Translations under genes and position numbers: made by a program
NCBI RefSeq assembly: GCF_030272615.1
Contig: NC_081411.1
Span: forward strand, 180,070,977-180,134,976
Reading direction: 5' to 3'
DNA length: 64,000 bases
Source of the DNA: Cryptomeria japonica
Lineage: Eukaryota; Streptophyta; Pinopsida; Cupressales; Cupressaceae
Shown here: in pieces, positions 1-10,660 of the stretch
Layout: every line of letters begins with the position of its first letter
How positions within the stretch are numbered: position 1 is the stretch's first letter
The notes under the pieces: generated by a model
Seen by the model: the letters and a program-made list of their open reading frames with translations, nothing else
Databases searched by the model: none
What the model was told of the DNA's origin: nothing

Positions 1-893
1 TAAGGGGTTTCTTCTACAATGGAGGTAGACTCAACCTTATTTTTGGGATGGGTATTCTTCTTTACCTCCTTTCTCTTTGGTGTTTCTTTTGCCTTCTTCG
101 CCACCTCAGTTGGCTTCTCTGCAACTTCCTCCTTCTTAGTCACTGGAGGGGTCTGTTGTACGGGTGCTTCCTCTACAAAATCCTTTTCCTCACCATCTTT
201 ATTTGATTTTCTCTTCTTGAGAGTCAGATTTTTTTCCTTTGGGGCTGGGGTTTCCTCTGCAACGAAGGTAGATTTTGCCTTCTTTTTGGGAGGGGTCATC
301 TTCTTTACATCCTTTTTCTTTGGTGTTTCCTCCTCTAATCCCTCTAAAACCTCAATTATCACCTTCCTCTAACCCCTCTTCCTTTTGGATATTTTTGGGG
401 GAGCACTAGCCTCACCCTCCTCAGTTTGGGTAGGAGCTACTTCAGGGTTGGGCTCAAGGTTTGATTCTACAACAGGGGTATCTTGTAGCTCTTGCAACGG
501 GGCAACCATGCTTATAAGAATGGTTGGGGTAATTTTTGGGTCACTGGAAATGGCTTCAGCTTCATGGGCATTCTCAATAATGGGGATAGCAGATTTCTCA
601 ATTGGGGAGGCAATGACTAAATTTTTAGAGAGCATAAAACAAAACCTAGGGCTCTGAAAATACTTGCAATTCCTATAGGTACTTCTACTAAAAAAACACA
701 AAGAAAAATCTTGAATTGCACTTACTGGTTTGCTGCTCCTATTGGATGCCTTTGAACTGGTTGAATTCTCCCTTTGCTCACTCTGCAAATGCTCTCTAAT
801 CACTTGAATGCTTTGCGAAGATGAATGTGATAGAGTTTTTTCTTTTATTGCGACGCTATTAAATTCCTTTGTGCGAAGAAAAATGGTTGTCAA
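1..893 (-). pseudogene. Lysine/glutamate-rich ORF relic, runs off the window
   Basis: The frame is open from about 893 to the window edge except for one TAG at 369-371. The N-terminal part is Ser-rich. After the stop the same frame continues for at least 120 codons as a basic, acidic and proline-rich tail. That tail holds two copies of a motif resembling KETPKRKEVKK followed by PK(K/N)K and EETP, so it contains an internal repeat. I do not recognise a domain. The composition resembles the K/E-rich tail of the second ORF in the 4.3-11.6 kb element, which makes a retrotransposon-derived ORF the best guess. Position 893 is only a TTG, so the true start is unknown. The 3' end lies outside the window. 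Confidence 0.4.
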
Positions 894-904
894 CTCAAAA
901 TTTT

Positions 905-1850
905 AAATTTCCACCGTTGATGATCAATCGAATGGCCATGATCATCACTTGACTCCCTCTAGACCATTGAGTTGTCGTCATCCTCTTTTTCCACCTTTTC
1001 ATATTGTGTCAATCACCACACGATGCAATAAAAGCCTTGAAATCGTCGTGTTTACTTATCCTGCATGATCTTTTGTAACTTTACTCACTGCTCTGGGATA
1101 AAATTTCACTATCTCCGACTTTGTTTTTTTATCCCGGGGCTCTTCTCTCTATCTTTCGCATCTCTGGGATAAAATTTACATTGAGTTTCATTCTTTTCTC
1201 ATCCCAGAGCAGAGCTTTGTCTTTCTTTTATTTATTCTCATTGAAACCTAAAATCCAGTCATCACTACACTTTGTGCGTCCTGGGTTAACTTTTCACTTC
1301 ACCTTTGTTTGTTATTTTTATCCCAAAGCTTCTTTGGGTGCCTTTCTCTACCCCCCGGGATAAGCCTTCTTTTATATTTCTCTTCACTTCTTTATCCTGA
1401 ACAATCTTTCTTTGATCTACTCTTCCCTCCCGGATAAAGATTTCACTGCTTATTTACTAACTCTCTTATCCTGGAGCCCCAATTACCATATGCATATTCT
1501 TTGTGAAATCCAGAGTTTGGCTCCGTGTATTCTCTCTCCCTCTGGGGTAACTTTTTCTTAGTTTTCCTTTATATTATTATCTTAGGTCCACGAGAAATGC
1601 TTTGCTAACCGCTCCGGGATAAAATTCTTTGTCTCTCACTTTACATTTTTTAACCCGAGTCCTGCTTTCTTTTCCTCTAGAACCTTCCGGGATAACCTTT
1701 TCCCTTTATATTTTCTTATCCCAGGGCATAGTCTTTAACCTCGAAAAGTCACTCGGGGCAAGGAAAGCACTCCACATCTCTTTGTAAAACTATTCTAGGG
1801 CCTTTCGGAACCAACTTGAAATCTTCCCGTGACAACTTTTATTCACTGAC
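905..1850. repeat. Left arm of imperfect inverted duplication with GGGATAA-type repeats
   Basis: Many degenerate units contain CCCGGGATAA or CTGGGATAAA paired with TTATCCC. The reverse complement of about 990-1060 matches 3155-3215 (shared core GGTGATTGACAC). The reverse complement of about 1735-1800 matches about 2455-2545 (shared blocks around AGGCCCTAG and TTCCTTGCCCC). The two arms are therefore diverged inverted copies. Each arm lies just upstream of an ORF relic pointing away from the centre. Confidence 0.65.
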
Positions 1851-2009
1851 TTGACTCTTAGGAAGTTCGAATCTCCAGGGCAAGAAATGAGAATTGCAAA
1901 AGTTCATTGCTTATCCTAGGGGACTAGAAGGGTTAAAGAAATGGGGCCCAGGATAAGAAAGCAAAGTAAAACAAAGAGAAAAAGCTTATCTCGTGGGGAT
2001 CATAATGAT

Positions 2010-2293
2010 ACATGATGAGTCAATAACAAATGGTGTCAATAACATGATGAGTCATAACAAATGGTTACGATAACATGACGTGTCAATAACATGGCGTGTC
2101 AATAACTCGACGAGTCAATAACATGATGAGTTAATAACATGATGAGTTAATAACATGACATGTCAATAACTCGACAAGTCGATAGGATGATGAGTCAATA
2201 ACATGACACGTCAATAACATGACATGTCAATAACATGACAAGTCAATAACATGACGTGTCAATAACTTGATGAGTCAATAACATGACGAGTCA
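2010..2293. repeat. 16-bp minisatellite
   Basis: About 17 degenerate copies of a 16-bp unit close to AATAACATGACGNGTC, with variants TGATGAGTC, TGACATGTC and CTCGACGAGTC. The array lies in the spacer between the two inverted arms. Many units contain TGACG or ACGTGTC, which resemble plant bZIP target cores. Confidence 0.85.
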
Positions 2294-2399
2294 TAAGGGT
2301 CTACAGTATGTTGCCCAAGATAAGAAAATAGTGGAGTAGAGAAGGAAAAGTTATTCGGAGGAGCGAAGAACAACATCCAAAGGTTGTCTGGGATAAATC

Positions 2400-3240
2400 T
2401 TACTGAGGGATCACAAAGAAGAAAAGTTGCCTTGGGGAAGTCTCTATCCAGTCCCCATAGGCCCTAGGACAATTTTACAAAGGAACGAGGAATGATTTCC
2501 TTGCCCCAGGTGGCTTTTCAAAGTCAAAGACTGTGCTCCATGATAAGAAAATATAAAGGAAAGGATTATCATATGGGGTTCAAAGAAAAGGGAAAGAAGA
2601 GCCTGAGATAAAAATATAAAGCCATTGGCATGAAGGAAAATACCCTAGATCAGGTGGCGAAGTATTTTAAATGATCCCAAGATAATAGTAAAAAGGAAAT
2701 CTAAGCAAATAATTACCGTGGAGGAAGAAAATATACATAGAGTTAGCTTCAATATGTTGACATTCAGGATAAAGAAAAGGAGTAATAAATAGAGAAAGCC
2801 TTGTCCCAGAAGGCTGCGAAGACTAAAAGAAAATGGCTCGGGATATGGAAGCGAAGGAAATACAAAGAAAAGCTTATCCCGAGGGGCTAAGAGGAGCATC
2901 ATTTGAGGCTTCGGGGTAAAAATTACAAAGAAAGACAAGGCGAGAGTTATCCTGGGGGACAAAGGGCATAGTGCTCTATAAGTATAAGTGACAAAGATAA
3001 AAGCAATGCTCCAGGATAAAAGAATAGTGATTTCCAAAGTAATTTTTATCCCAGAAGGATGTGATAGATAGAGAAGAGGGGCCCATGATAAGAAATAAAT
3101 CCAGAAACGATGAAAAGCTAACCTAGAGCAATGAGAAAAGGTGAAAAGCGACGCCCGGGATAAGGATTTCAGAACCTTTATTGCCCCGCATGGTGATTGA
3201 CACGACGTAAAAAATCAAAGATGACAAGTTTGTGAATTCC
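2400..3240. repeat. Right arm of imperfect inverted duplication
   Basis: Diverged inverted counterpart of 905-1850, with repeated CCAGGATAAGAAA and CCCGGGATAAGG units. The arm ends just before a plus-strand ORF relic. The minus ORF at 2645-3037 falls entirely inside the repeats and is not considered coding. Confidence 0.65.
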
Positions 3241-3292
3241 TTGGAGTTTAAGTCTTTTTGGCTTAAAGAAAAACTAAGAAATGCAACTCTGA

Positions 3293-3904
3293 GGGAAAGA
3301 AGTAAATATTGACCCCAATAACATTCAATACACCCTTGAGGAAGCCAGAGAAATGGTGGCCAATAGTTGCATGATTCTAGTTCCTAGATGGGATCACGTG
3401 AAACTATTTTTGTTAGACCAAGTTGTTAGGCAAAATGACCCAAGGTATGTGAAAGAATATGAAAACTATGGGTTCGGAGTTAATGTAAATATCAAAGCCT
3501 TTGTAGTTTGGGCTAGGGGATTAAGTGTAAATAGGCCAATTGTTCCTTTTGGGCTAGAGAAACAGTAGGGAGAAGCAATCCTAATGACAGTCAGTGACAC
3601 CACAATAGGAGAGGTTGTTTCTCTGACTTCCCATGTAGCACAATTTGCTCAGTTGGTAGTCTGAGACTTAGAGGTAAAATATATTGCTTTGAGGGATACT
3701 TTGGCTAAGTAGTATCATGATTATAATTTGTTATTCGTTGAGAATTGTAAACTAAAGGAGAAATTGAATAAAGCAGAGGCAGGGACCCCAGGGAGAATAA
3801 GGCCTAAGGAATTGGAAAGGGCTATTAGAGAGCTTCATGAGGCTAAGGAAGAATCCTCCGGGATATATTTTGAAATCAGGAGAGATACAATTTTGATTCC
3901 ATGA
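3293..3904 (+). pseudogene. Unidentified ORF relic with coiled-coil-like C-terminus
   Basis: A single frame can be followed from about 3293 to a TGA at 3902-3904, with internal stops TAG at 3566, TGA at 3662 and TAG at 3710. The peptide before the first stop is hydrophobic and basic (contains PRWDHVKLFLLDQVV). After the stops it becomes heptad-like (ELERAIRELHEAKEE). A frame kept through three nonsense codons of the TAG and TGA types implies a decayed coding region. No family is recognised. It sits head-to-head with the minus-strand relic at 1-893, and both have GGGATAA repeats upstream. Confidence 0.45.
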
Positions 3905-3914
3905 GCTGTATGAG

Positions 3915-4010
3915 TTTCAAATGCTCAGAGTGTTGTAAGCTTGTCTATTCTAAATGATTATGTGTATGATTTGATGGGTTTCATTTGCAACAAATGAATT
4001 AAATTTTATA
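3915..4010 (+). repeat. About 100-bp direct repeat, copy 1
   Basis: Shares a block with 11,945-12,042, including the perfect mini-hairpin TTCATTTG, CAA, CAAATGAA and the flanking GATGGG and TAAATTTT. The two copies lie on either side of the LTR element at 4,329-11,604. From 4,011 to 4,323 I see nothing identifiable. Confidence 0.7.
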
Positions 4011-4328
4011 AAAAAATATTGCATCATAGGATGAACTAATGTGAGATTGAGTTAAGGTTTTGTTTCTTGAGTTGAATGTTTATGCAAGGCATTTATGTTC
4101 AAAGATATTCATGGGATGAAAACCTAAATCCACATTGTTGTAAGTGTCATGATCTTTTTTTGACTTTGTATTCCCTAGAAAGTAAGCACTGGTAATGTTT
4201 TCCAAATTTTAGAATCAATCAATCATTAAAATTTATTTGTTTTCAGCACTAGAATTAAGTTTAGGAATAACGTAGATTAGAACAAGTTTCAATGTACCAA
4301 AAGGTGACATAAAATAAGGTCAAAGCCA

Positions 4329-5247
4329 TGATGAATACTAAGAGGGGGGGGAGTGGGGGGGGTGAATTAGTATGCCAAAAATCTCTGAACTTAAACACTT
4401 TGCAAGACTAACAGTAAACCGGTGAAACAGTTTAACAAACAAACCAGTTAGCACACATGCAAACCAAATATCAAATAATGCATTCACCCATAGAAGCACA
4501 AACACCATAACACAAGATATTTTGATGTGGAAACCCAAATGGGAAAAACCACGGTGAGATGGAACTCACAAGTAACTATCTGCAGAATAGAAACCAGACC
4601 GGTTAAGGTCTTACAACGTTCTTTACCAGAACAAATCCTGTTAGGATTCTTAATCTTTGTTAGGAGATAAGTCTGATTAAAGACTACCTTGTTAGAGGAT
4701 TTACAAGAGGCTTTTGGGCCTACCCGGTTAAGGGCTACAGACTTGTCGAAGATGTGAGTAATCAACAAGTGAGTGATCTAGCAAATAGCATAGATTGCTT
4801 GGTTAGATCCTTGATAGATCGATCTTAATGCATTACAGCATTACTTCAGTCTTCTACACATTCATACTCTCTCTAACTCCTCAACCACCTTAAACCCTAG
4901 CAACAATATCAACTTCACCAACAACAACAACCTAAAACCCTAGACATGATGTCCTTATAAAGGATTCTGATTTCATGTCGATCCAATAGGATTACAATAC
5001 AATTTCCTAGGTTCAATGCATCTACACATATCTGGTAACACGACACAAAAAGCACTGTTAACGTGTCGGCACCGTCAAGCAATCGGGAAACACATTCTAT
5101 AAAACACCAATAGTCTAAAGACTATTATACAACATATTGGTTGGAACAAATGTCGGTTGTGCTCTAACTCATACATATAAAGGAGATCTCAATGCAAGTG
5201 TGTGTCCATCAATGACAACCACAACATAAACATAAAAAATGCCAACA
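4329..5247 (-). repeat. 3' LTR (minus orientation) of the 4.3-11.6 kb element
   Basis: Starts TGATGAATAC and ends AATGCCAACA on the plus strand, and aligns end to end with 10661-11604. It carries two runs of eight G at 4344-4351 and 4355-4362 where the other LTR has a single short G run. It lacks a 37-bp segment present in the partner near 11,022. Confidence 0.92.
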
Positions 5248-5260
5248 ATCTCCCCCTTTG
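5248..5260 (-). other. Polypurine tract
   Basis: On the minus strand this reads CAAAGGGGGAGAT and abuts the 3' LTR start TGTTGGCATT, the classic arrangement for second-strand priming in plant Ty1/copia elements. Similar GGGGGAG boxes occur at about 5340, 5475 and 9310. Confidence 0.85.
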
Positions 5261-5547
5261 GCATTGATGGCAACACTTAGGAAAATAAAATTTTGACATC
5301 TAAGTGTTTTACAACAAAATCATGCCATTAGCAAAATTGCTCCCCCTAAGCATATACACTATCCCTTTAACAATACAATGTATAACATTTTTGCATATAG
5401 AGCATAAATATTGAGATATTCAGAGCATATATCAAAATTTTGATTACCAGATACTTCTCCCAAATAGAATTCTTCTCCCCCTTTGCCAACAATGACAAAG
5501 TACAGCTGAACAACCCTATTTTCATTTTATATTAAAATAATAAAAGT

Positions 5548-8500
5548 TTATGACAATAAGGAATAATACTTGTCAAAAATAGATTTATAGTCCTGCAAGA
5601 ATTGTTTCATCGACAAAGACCAGGGCTCAAGTAGGGAGGTGGCTACTTCTTTCTCTGTCTGCATCTGGGAGACCTATTCTTTCATGGAATCAATTGTGCT
5701 CGTCTCCTGTGTAACTATTAAGGCATCTAGGTTTAGATAGCACTTCTGAAGAATTTGCAATCATGGGAGTAGAACTAGTTGTAGCTCCTGCAAATCTCTA
5801 GACCGGGTGTTGATCTCTTGCTTCATTTTTGCTGACTGGATGTGAAACCGGTGAACGATTTTCCCATAAGTTATAAAGGAGTCATAAGGCGGCTTGAATG
5901 TGCTCATGTAGGACTGTAAGTCTGTTTGAAACTTTTACTTCTGAGCTAGCACATCATCATAGAACTGATGGGGTTGGCAGATCTTGTTGAGTAGCAGATT
6001 CCCCTCATCTAGAGCATCCCTTCTATCCTTTTGTTCTTTTTGCAATTCCGACCGGAGCTCATTCAACTTCTTCACCAGAGCTATATTAAGAGCTTTTTGA
6101 TGCTCTTTCTTGACATTTGCCTCTGCTACCTCTTCCAGGATCTGCACCTAATCATCCACTACTATGTATAGGAGCTTTAGTTTGGCCAGTGATGATTCAG
6201 TGCTCAGAAGGTTAGTACCAAGTATCAAACCGGTAAGAGTGTCCACAACCACTTGAATTACATCCTACTCCTTCTTCCTCCATATGTTTTCAAGTCATTC
6301 TTGGGCAACTTTGATGCTCTGCATCAACTCCATTTCACTTGCAGACTAGAGGTCGATAGGACTGGTGAGGTCAGCCGGTTTGGCTTGACTACTAGTTGCC
6401 TTCGAAGTCTCAATCTGGGTACTCTTTGTCGCTTCTCCTTCCTTGTCCTTTTCAACTTTCTTCTTCTCCGCTTCTCTCCTCTTCTCCTCTGCTTTATCTT
6501 CCTCAGCCTTCTTCCTTTTCTTAGCTTCTCTCCTCTCCTCTTCTTCCTTATCTTCATCTTCCTTCTTCTTCCTCTCTGCTTCCTTCTTCTTCTCTTGTTC
6601 CTTGTCTTCTTCTTCCTTCTTCTTTTTCTCAGCTTCCTTCTTGTTCTCCTATTCCTTGTCTTCTTCTTCCTTCTTCTTTTTCTCTTCTTCATCCTTTTTC
6701 TTCTTCTCTTCTTCATCCTTTTTCTTCTTCTCCGCTTCATCTTTCTTCTTCTTCTCCTCTTCATCCTTCTTCTTCTTCTCCTCTTCATCCTTTTTCCTCT
6801 GCTCTGCCTATTCCTTTGTCACTTCCTATCTGTCCTCGGCTTGCTTATCAACTTGTTTAGCCTGTTGCTCCTGTCCTATTGCCTTAGATGGTGTTTCCTG
6901 AGTAACATCTTCTACGTCCAGGGCATCGACATCAATAGTGTCGACCGTTTCATCAACCGAATTTCCTTCATCATCAAGTACTTCGTTCGGTTTGGATATA
7001 ACCGGTTCTTTCTCAGCTTGTCAGTTGGCTTCAGACACTCAATGCATCTTTAGAGCTTCTAAAGCATGAGTGTCTGTATTCTTGAGCACTTCTTTACCCT
7101 TCCCTTCCAGTAATAGGAGTGTTCTTCATCTCAAGAAGAAAAGACGTTTGTATTTGTTCATTACATCGAATAGTTCCGAATTTGATACATCAGGAAAATG
7201 TTCAACAAAAACTTTTTCTCTCATTTCCTGTTCCTGTTCTATGGCAATGCGCCATTTATTGTCTAAGGACTTATACAAAGAATCTGGTGTTTCAGATCTA
7301 ATTTCTGAAGGCGACCGGTCATTAACACATAAATACTGAATTATTTCCTTTTCAACCACTTCCTTTTCATCATCATTAAAGTCATCAAAATACTTAATTA
7401 AATCATGTAGCAATTTTCTCCTAATATTCTTTATTGCTCTTTGACAATGTGTCAAAGGTTTATAGGAGGAGATATCTATATTTACTGGTGCAGATGATGT
7501 CGGTTCATTCTTTGTCTTCTTTCTTGTCTGTCTTGCCTTCTTGGGCTACTCCTCGGACACAGTTTCCTCTGAGTCCAGTGAATTTCTTTTTGTCTTCCTT
7601 TTCCTTTCGAAGACTTTAGCCAGTGCTGCTTCCAGTTTCTTTTTGGCCGGTGACCGTTTGGTCACTTTTGGACTTGTTGTTGTAACCGGTGTAGATGCTA
7701 ATGGCACTTCTTTTCCCTTCTTCACTGAAGGCTCTTTTCCTTTCTTTGTTGGTGGTTCCTCAACCGGTGTTATCCTTTCTAGGTAGGTTCCGGTCCTCTT
7801 TGCCTTAGGGTCAAGAGGTGAGGCAATAAGGGTAGAGGCATACCCTTTCAGCATATCATACATCACCTCATAGCCCATTGGCTCCACTTCTTCCATTCTA
7901 GGCTCAACAACTTCCATTATGCATCAGTCCACCTTGATGGTGAAACATATATCATCTTCATATTTCTTGACAATGTCACCTGATATTCTCATTCTTTGGC
8001 TCATTTTCTGTCTAAACTCATCAAAATACTTGTTCAGAATTTTAGGGTAACCGGTTCCCACTGCTTGCAAACTTTCCTTTATCTATTTGGTAACCGATTG
8101 GTCCGCAGACCACTGAATGTCTCCCACTCTTGGGAAGTATCCTTGAAAGTAAAAGAACAACCCAACCAATAGTTGTCCAAACTTGAACCTCAATGCATTA
8201 TCTTGCTTGATTGATTTCAGGTTCAATAGGAGTTGCCTCTGCATACCGATACATAGGTCAAATGATGTATCCTCCTTTATCATCCGATAAGTGACATTTA
8301 CCGCTACAGTAGATACAGAGTTAATTTTGCTAGCTGAGAACGTCTGATATCCAATCACCATACATGCATATTTCACCAGATCGTCCTTAATATATTTGAC
8401 GGTCATACCTCATGAGTTGCTCACTAAACCAGTGAGCTTGGACATTTCAGTTTTGCTTACCGTCCTTAGGGCTGGCACTTCCCCTGTATTGCAGAAACGA

Positions 8501-8880
8501 GTGACGACATGAATTGCCTGCGATGTAATATCATGCGTTCTTTCCAGGTACATCTTGTCACCATGGACTCTACTCAGAATGATTCTTATATGATCCTCTA
8601 TGAAATCCTCCAGGAAGTAAACAACATTGTGAAGCTTCTTCTTCTCTAGAATACTATACTCTAGTTTGATCTTCTTATCGTTTCCACAAAACAAACCTAG
8701 TTGAGTATGGATTGCAAGAGACCCTAGGTCTTCGAGTTTACAATCAATATAATCTAAGATTCCCTCTTCTACTATGACATCGATTGGTACTTGAGACAAG
8801 GCATTATACTTAGACTTGCGTTGAATAAAACTTGCAGACTTGACAGATGCACTAGAACTGGTATGAGATGCAGAAGCCAT
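5548..8880 (-). pseudogene. Second ORF of the non-autonomous element, 1,110 codons, function unknown
   Basis: ATG at 8880, and one frame runs to TAA at 5548-5550. There is no frameshift, but 17 internal stops: nine TAG, seven TGA, one TAA. The N-terminal 400 or so codons look globular (Ser-rich start, then a segment containing VIVEEGILDYIDCKLEDLGS). After a proline/lysine-rich linker (about 7,900-7,550) comes a second compact segment at 7,455-7,126. Next is a long low-complexity stretch at about 6,810-6,430 built from units like DEEEKKKK, and a C-terminal coiled-coil-like region (contains LNELRSELQKEQKD). No pol motif is visible. The arginine-rich ORF on this strand at 6324-6788 is the wrong frame. 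I recognise no named family. Confidence 0.75.
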
Positions 8881-9332
8881 GATAGAAACTTAAGAACTCA
8901 AGAAATACCTTTTGAAAAATGTGAATTTAGGGATTTTAGATTTTCCTTCACCTCACACTCCATCAGTTGCCGAATCACCACTTTGCGTTCTTCACTTGAC
9001 CATTTGCAATTTGAATTTGAATCTCCTTCATGGTTTCTCAATTTCTCAAAATCTCAGCACAGATCACCTTTTCTTTGCTCTGCTCTTTGAAAAACTTTTC
9101 TTTGCTTGAAAATTGATAGCGAGAAATGATTTGAAAAATGCTTTTAAGCATATTCCTCACCTAACATCATTAATGCTCCTCCATTAGGGAGTAAACCCTA
9201 ATTTGCCTTGTTTTTACTGTTTCCGATCTTCTGCTAAATGATAGGTATCACATACTGGTTAAGGTCTTTTACCAGTGTAAACCGGGGGTTCAAAACATTT
9301 CGTTGTTTGCTCCCCCTAAGCTTTTCTGAAGC

Positions 9333-10610
9333 TTAGTTTGTTGGTTCCATGATTTCCACACTAGGTGCAGAAACCGGTTCCTCTTGTAACTCCACTGGTT
9401 TCTTCTTCTAGATTTTGTTCATATCCGCTTGAACTATTTCAACATCAATTTCTCCTTTCGGAGTGACTGGTATATCATCTGATATACTCTTTCTTGATCT
9501 ACAGAATCTGGCAATGTGACCCGATTTGTTGCAATGATAGCAGACCATTCCAGGTGCTCTCCAAGGTCCATTGTTCATGTTTCCATTCTTCCTTCTGCAT
9601 GTTGCAGCAGTGTGACCATGACCATGACAAATCCAACAGTTTGCTCTCCATCTGGTTGCCGCTTGATAGCCACCACTTCTTGGTTGATGATTGAAGGCAT
9701 TAAACTGGTTGTGATTCCAGTTTACCAAAGGTTCAGGACCAACTCCTTGGGTCCTCTGAGGATATCTTCCAGTGTTATTCATAACAGACCTGCATCCAAA
9801 TGCTCTATGCCCAAACTTGTTGCATGCATAGCAGTTACCATTCAATCTATAGGATCTAGGCTTATCATTTATAAAATAAGGAAAATTGTTGTAAGCCTTA
9901 CTCCTACACACATTTGCAGTATGTCCTTCTTTAAGACAGTTGAAGCAAACAGGTTTAAACTTTTGCTTACCTTTATCCTTTGATGTCGGTTGTTTCTTTA
10001 ACATTCCAACATTTGTACCAGAGGTCTCACCTTCCTCGTGACTGGAATAACCAAGTCCATTGGTATTCTTGACCAGTTTGGCAGATTCAAGCTTTTGCTC
10101 TAGCTTGACAGTGCTCTTGTTGAACTTAGCAAGTATTTCCTTTGACTCAGAGAGTTCTTTGGAAATAGCAGCATTTGTTTCCATCAGGTTTTCATTCTTA
10201 GAGATGGAATTGTTTAGTTCACCTTGCATGTCTTCCTTTTCCACTTTGCTCGCATGGAGTTGAGCAGTTAGTGCACTGATCTCTTGTTTCAACTTGGAGA
10301 TCTCATGATCTTTGTCCTTCACTAGATCTTCAACTTTCCTCCAATTCTCAAGATCTTGTCACATTTGGATAGTCAGTCCTTCCAACTCCTTTCTCAGGTT
10401 GGAGTTTGATTCATTCAACTTATTTACTTCTGCAATTAGGGCTTGCATGTCTGCTTCATCTGAAGAACTATTTTCAGATAGCTCCATCAGCTTTTCAGCA
10501 TGTTCTCTCCTTTTTGCTTGAGAGACCTTATATTTAGCCATGAGTTCGTCATAGGCTTGCTCAAACTGAGTGAGCCGATGAGTAAGTTCCCTCAATGTGT
10601 ATTCCCCCAT
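9333..10610 (-). pseudogene. Gag-like ORF with coiled coil and four CCHC zinc knuckles
   Basis: ATG at 10610, only 34 bases after the primer site; the frame reaches TAA at 9333-9335. Internal stops are TGA at 10359 and TAG at 9408. Residues 1 to about 180 are charged and heptad-rich (EISKLKQEISALTAQL). Four CX2CX4HX4C knuckles follow at about residues 222-235, 260-273, 325-338 and 357-370, including CFNCLKEGHTANVC and CYHCNKSGHIARFC. Copia Gags normally carry one knuckle behind a UBN2 domain. Here no UBN2 domain is visible and the knuckles are multiplied. The product would bind nucleic acid in a virus-like particle. Both internal stops fit single C-to-T changes (CGA to TGA, CAG to TAG). Confidence 0.85.
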
Positions 10611-10644
10611 ATCTCTTTTAAAGTGGTTAAACTTATAGAAAGGT

Positions 10645-10658
10645 TGGCTCTGATACCA
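10645..10658 (-). other. Primer binding site, initiator tRNA-Met
   Basis: The plus strand reads TGGCTCTGATACCA, identical to the 3' end of plant initiator tRNA-Met including CCA. It is two bases from the LTR at 10661 and fixes the element's orientation as minus. Confidence 0.92.
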
Positions 10659-10660
10659 AT

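Noticed and set aside
617-725. 109-bp intron in the minus ORF at 1-893
   Set aside because: Donor and acceptor look good but splicing changes the frame away from the open one; the unspliced frame is open.
6324-6788. Arg-rich and Ser/Phe-rich ORFs near 6.3-7.0 kb
   Set aside because: Other frames of the K/E-rich repeat region; the frame encoding DEEEKKKK units is the one continuous with the 1,110-codon ORF.
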